Source: an uncultured Erysipelotrichaceae bacterium | GTDB lineage: Bacteria; Bacillota_I; Bacilli_A; Erysipelotrichales; Coprobacillaceae | Direction: 5' to 3' | Length of the DNA: 7,476 nucleotides | NCBI GenBank assembly: GCA_900550005.1 | Contig: URQL01000080.1 | Coordinates: forward strand, 1 to 7,476 | Shown here: one piece after another, positions 5,636-7,476 of the stretch | How the letters are laid out: the number at the start of each line of letters is the position of its first letter | Numbering within the stretch: the stretch's first letter is position 1 | Made by a program: the position numbers and the translations under genes | Notes under the pieces: model-generated | The model's database searches: none | The model's input: the letters and a program-made list of their open reading frames with translations, nothing else | What the model was told of the DNA's origin: nothing

Positions 5636-7476
5636 ATGGATGAAAATAAGGAACATATTCTCGTTTGTATTAGTGCATCAAGTTCAAGCTCAATCGTGAT
5701 TAAAGAAGCAAGTAAGATGGCTGAAGCCTTTAAAGCAAAATTGACTGCTTTATACATTGAATCAAGACCACGAAAACAAATGAATAAAGAAGATCAAATC
5801 AGTTTAGAAAAGAATTTAAAATTAGCTCGTCAATGTGGGGCACGTGTAGAAATTTTAAGTGGGCAGGATGTGGCTTTTCAAATTATTGAATATGCTCGTT
5901 TGTCTAATGTATCGCGTATTATTTTAGGAAGAAGTCCTTTAAAGAAAATTCCTTTTATTGGTAAACCTGATTTAGTTGAACAATTACTTCAAAGACAACC
6001 TTCTTTGGATATTTATATAATTCCTGTTCTTGAAGTGAGTCCGGTTTATCCTAAAGAGTTTTCAATGAAATTCTCTTTTAATGTTGTGAAAGATGTTATA
6101 AAAAGTATTCTTATTTTAGTTTCAATTACTGTGATGGGGTATTTGTTTCAATCTTGGGGATTTAGTGAAGCGAATATCATTACGATCTATATTTTAGGTG
6201 TTTTACTTACAGCGATTACGACCTCTTCGAAGGTATACAGTTTACTTACTTCTATTGTAAGTGTATTGGTATTTAATTTCTTTTTTACAAAACCTCATTT
6301 TACTTTTCATGCTTATGAATCTGGGTATCCGGTTACTTTTTTGATTATGTTTTTAGCGGCTTTTATTACGAGTACTTTAGCTATCAATTTACAACAAAGT
6401 GCTAAAAAATCGGCACAAATTGCTTATCGTACGCAAATTTTATTAGAAACCAATCAATTATTACAAAAAGAAACAACACAGATAGGACTGATGAATGTGA
6501 TTTGTTTACAATTAGTAAAATTATTACAAAAAAATGTAGTATTTTATCTTGTTAATCAAGATCAACTCGATGAACCTGTGTTTTTTCCTTATTTGAATGC
6601 GAAAATAGATAAAGCGGAATTATTAAAAGAAAAAGAAATTGCTCATTGGGTTTATCAAAATAATGATCATGCCGGTGCTTCAACAAATAAGTTTCCTCAA
6701 GCACATTGTTTGTATTTTGCAGTGCGTTCAAATGAACATATCTATGGGGTCGTAGGCATTGATTTGGAAAATGAACAAATGGATTCCTTTGTTAATAACT
6801 TTATTTTATCTTTACTAGGAGAAGCTGGATTAGCTTTTGAAAGTGAGTATGCCAATCGTCAAAAAGTAGCTGCTGATTTAAGAGCTGAAAATGAAAAAAT
6901 GCATGCTAATTTACTAAGAACGATATCTCATGATCTAAGAACACCATTAACTTCAATATTAGGAAATGCTTCAATTTTACAAACGACAACCTTAGATGAA
7001 AAACAAAAGCAACAACTCTATACGACAATTAGTGAAGATGCCCAGTGGTTGATTAGTTTAGTCGAAAATTTACTTTCTGCATCGCGTTTAGATCAAGAAC
7101 AATTACATCTTATTTTAACGAGTGAACTTATGGATGAATTGATTAATGAAGCTTTAAATCATGTAAAATCAAGAATCAAGGATCATCATTTGATTTATGA
7201 ACCACAGGATGATTTACTTTTAGTTAAAGTTGATCCTCGTTTAATGATTCAAGTCATTGTTAATTTAATTGATAATGCTATCAAATATACACCAAGTGAT
7301 AGTACAATTTGGATTCGTTTATATGAAGAAAATAAACAAGTGGTTGTTGAAGTGGAAGATAATGGTCCGGGTGTGAGTGATGAAATTAAGGAACATGTTT
7401 TTGATATGTTTTATACAGGAAATAAAAAAACGGCAGATAGTCAGCGTTCTTTAGGACTAGGTTTAGCCCTTTGTAA
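5636..7476 (+). CDS. kdpD: KdpD-like sensor histidine kinase lacking the N-terminal KdpD domain (3' end cut by window)
   Basis: The open frame runs 613 codons to the window edge. It starts at a universal-stress-protein domain (about 1-130) containing S13-A-S15, twenty residues, then LTALY at 36-40, close to the c-di-AMP motif reported for S. aureus KdpD. A DUF4118 four-helix membrane block follows (about 155-252), including NFFFTKPHFTF at 214-224. Next is a KdpD-type GAF-like region (about 265-410) with AHWVYQNNDHAG and T-N-K-F-P. Then come the HisKA H-box SHDLRTPLTS with H432, and the HATPase: N-box NLIDNAIKYTP from 543, G1 DNGPGVS from 575, F-box VFDMFY, and G2 LGLGLAL at 606-612, where the window ends. 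Canonical KdpD carries about 200 further N-terminal residues with a Walker A loop; these are absent, and ATG 5636 has its own GGGG site. A kdpE-like regulator probably follows. Confidence 0.92.
   Translation, partial: MDENKEHILVCISASSSSSIVIKEASKMAEAFKAKLTALYIESRPRKQMNKEDQISLEKNLKLARQCGARVEILSGQDVAFQIIEYARLSNVSRIILGRSPLKKIPFIGKPDLVEQLLQRQPSLDIYIIPVLEVSPVYPKEFSMKFSFNVVKDVIKSILILVSITVMGYLFQSWGFSEANIITIYILGVLLTAITTSSKVYSLLTSIVSVLVFNFFFTKPHFTFHAYESGYPVTFLIMFLAAFITSTLAINLQQSAKKSAQIAYRTQILLETNQLLQKETTQIGLMNVICLQLVKLLQKNVVFYLVNQDQLDEPVFFPYLNAKIDKAELLKEKEIAHWVYQNNDHAGASTNKFPQAHCLYFAVRSNEHIYGVVGIDLENEQMDSFVNNFILSLLGEAGLAFESEYANRQKVAADLRAENEKMHANLLRTISHDLRTPLTSILGNASILQTTTLDEKQKQQLYTTISEDAQWLISLVENLLSASRLDQEQLHLILTSELMDELINEALNHVKSRIKDHHLIYEPQDDLLLVKVDPRLMIQVIVNLIDNAIKYTPSDSTIWIRLYEENKQVVVEVEDNGPGVSDEIKEHVFDMFYTGNKKTADSQRSLGLGLALC

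Overview
The window is AT-rich, with dense genes, strong AGGAGG/AGGTGA-type ribosome binding sites and compact intrinsic terminators. This points to a low-GC Bacillota (Firmicutes) chromosome. The gene content and protein flavour would suit an Erysipelotrichia-like or related gut firmicute, but that placement is only a guess. No rRNA, tRNA, CRISPR array, transposase or phage gene is visible.

Left part (178-2853, + strand): a DegV/FakB-type fatty-acid-binding protein is followed 38 bp later by a small two-helix DUF1003 membrane protein. Next comes a PLP-dependent class I/II aminotransferase with its own good sigma-A-like promoter overlapping the end of the DUF1003 gene. A hairpin plus T-tract ends this group.

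Middle (2858-3276, - strand): a small, lysine/glutamine-rich, probably coiled-coil protein of unknown function. Its natural start is unclear. The only strong ribosome binding site lies in front of a TTG-started reading frame that falls out of frame exactly at a run of eight A's. The locus is either two overlapping mini-genes, a frameshifted gene or a slippage site.

Right part (3242-7476): a potassium-homeostasis locus. On the - strand lie a previously unlisted 45-codon single-span membrane protein, the Trk/Ktr-type K+ channel subunit KtrB, and the RCK gating subunit KtrA, ended by an intrinsic terminator. Divergent on the + strand is a KdpD-like histidine kinase, cut by the window end within its ATP-binding domain. 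It lacks the N-terminal Walker-A KdpD domain and starts directly at the USP domain, where it carries a near-exact copy of the c-di-AMP motif reported for S. aureus KdpD.

The divergent intergenic region holds three contiguous ~20-bp direct repeats, a good candidate operator for the response regulator expected just beyond the right edge. The simplest reading is that a shortened, probably c-di-AMP-responsive KdpD system controls a Ktr uptake system and perhaps itself, with no kdpFABC pump visible. The small membrane protein ahead of ktrB is a possible accessory subunit.
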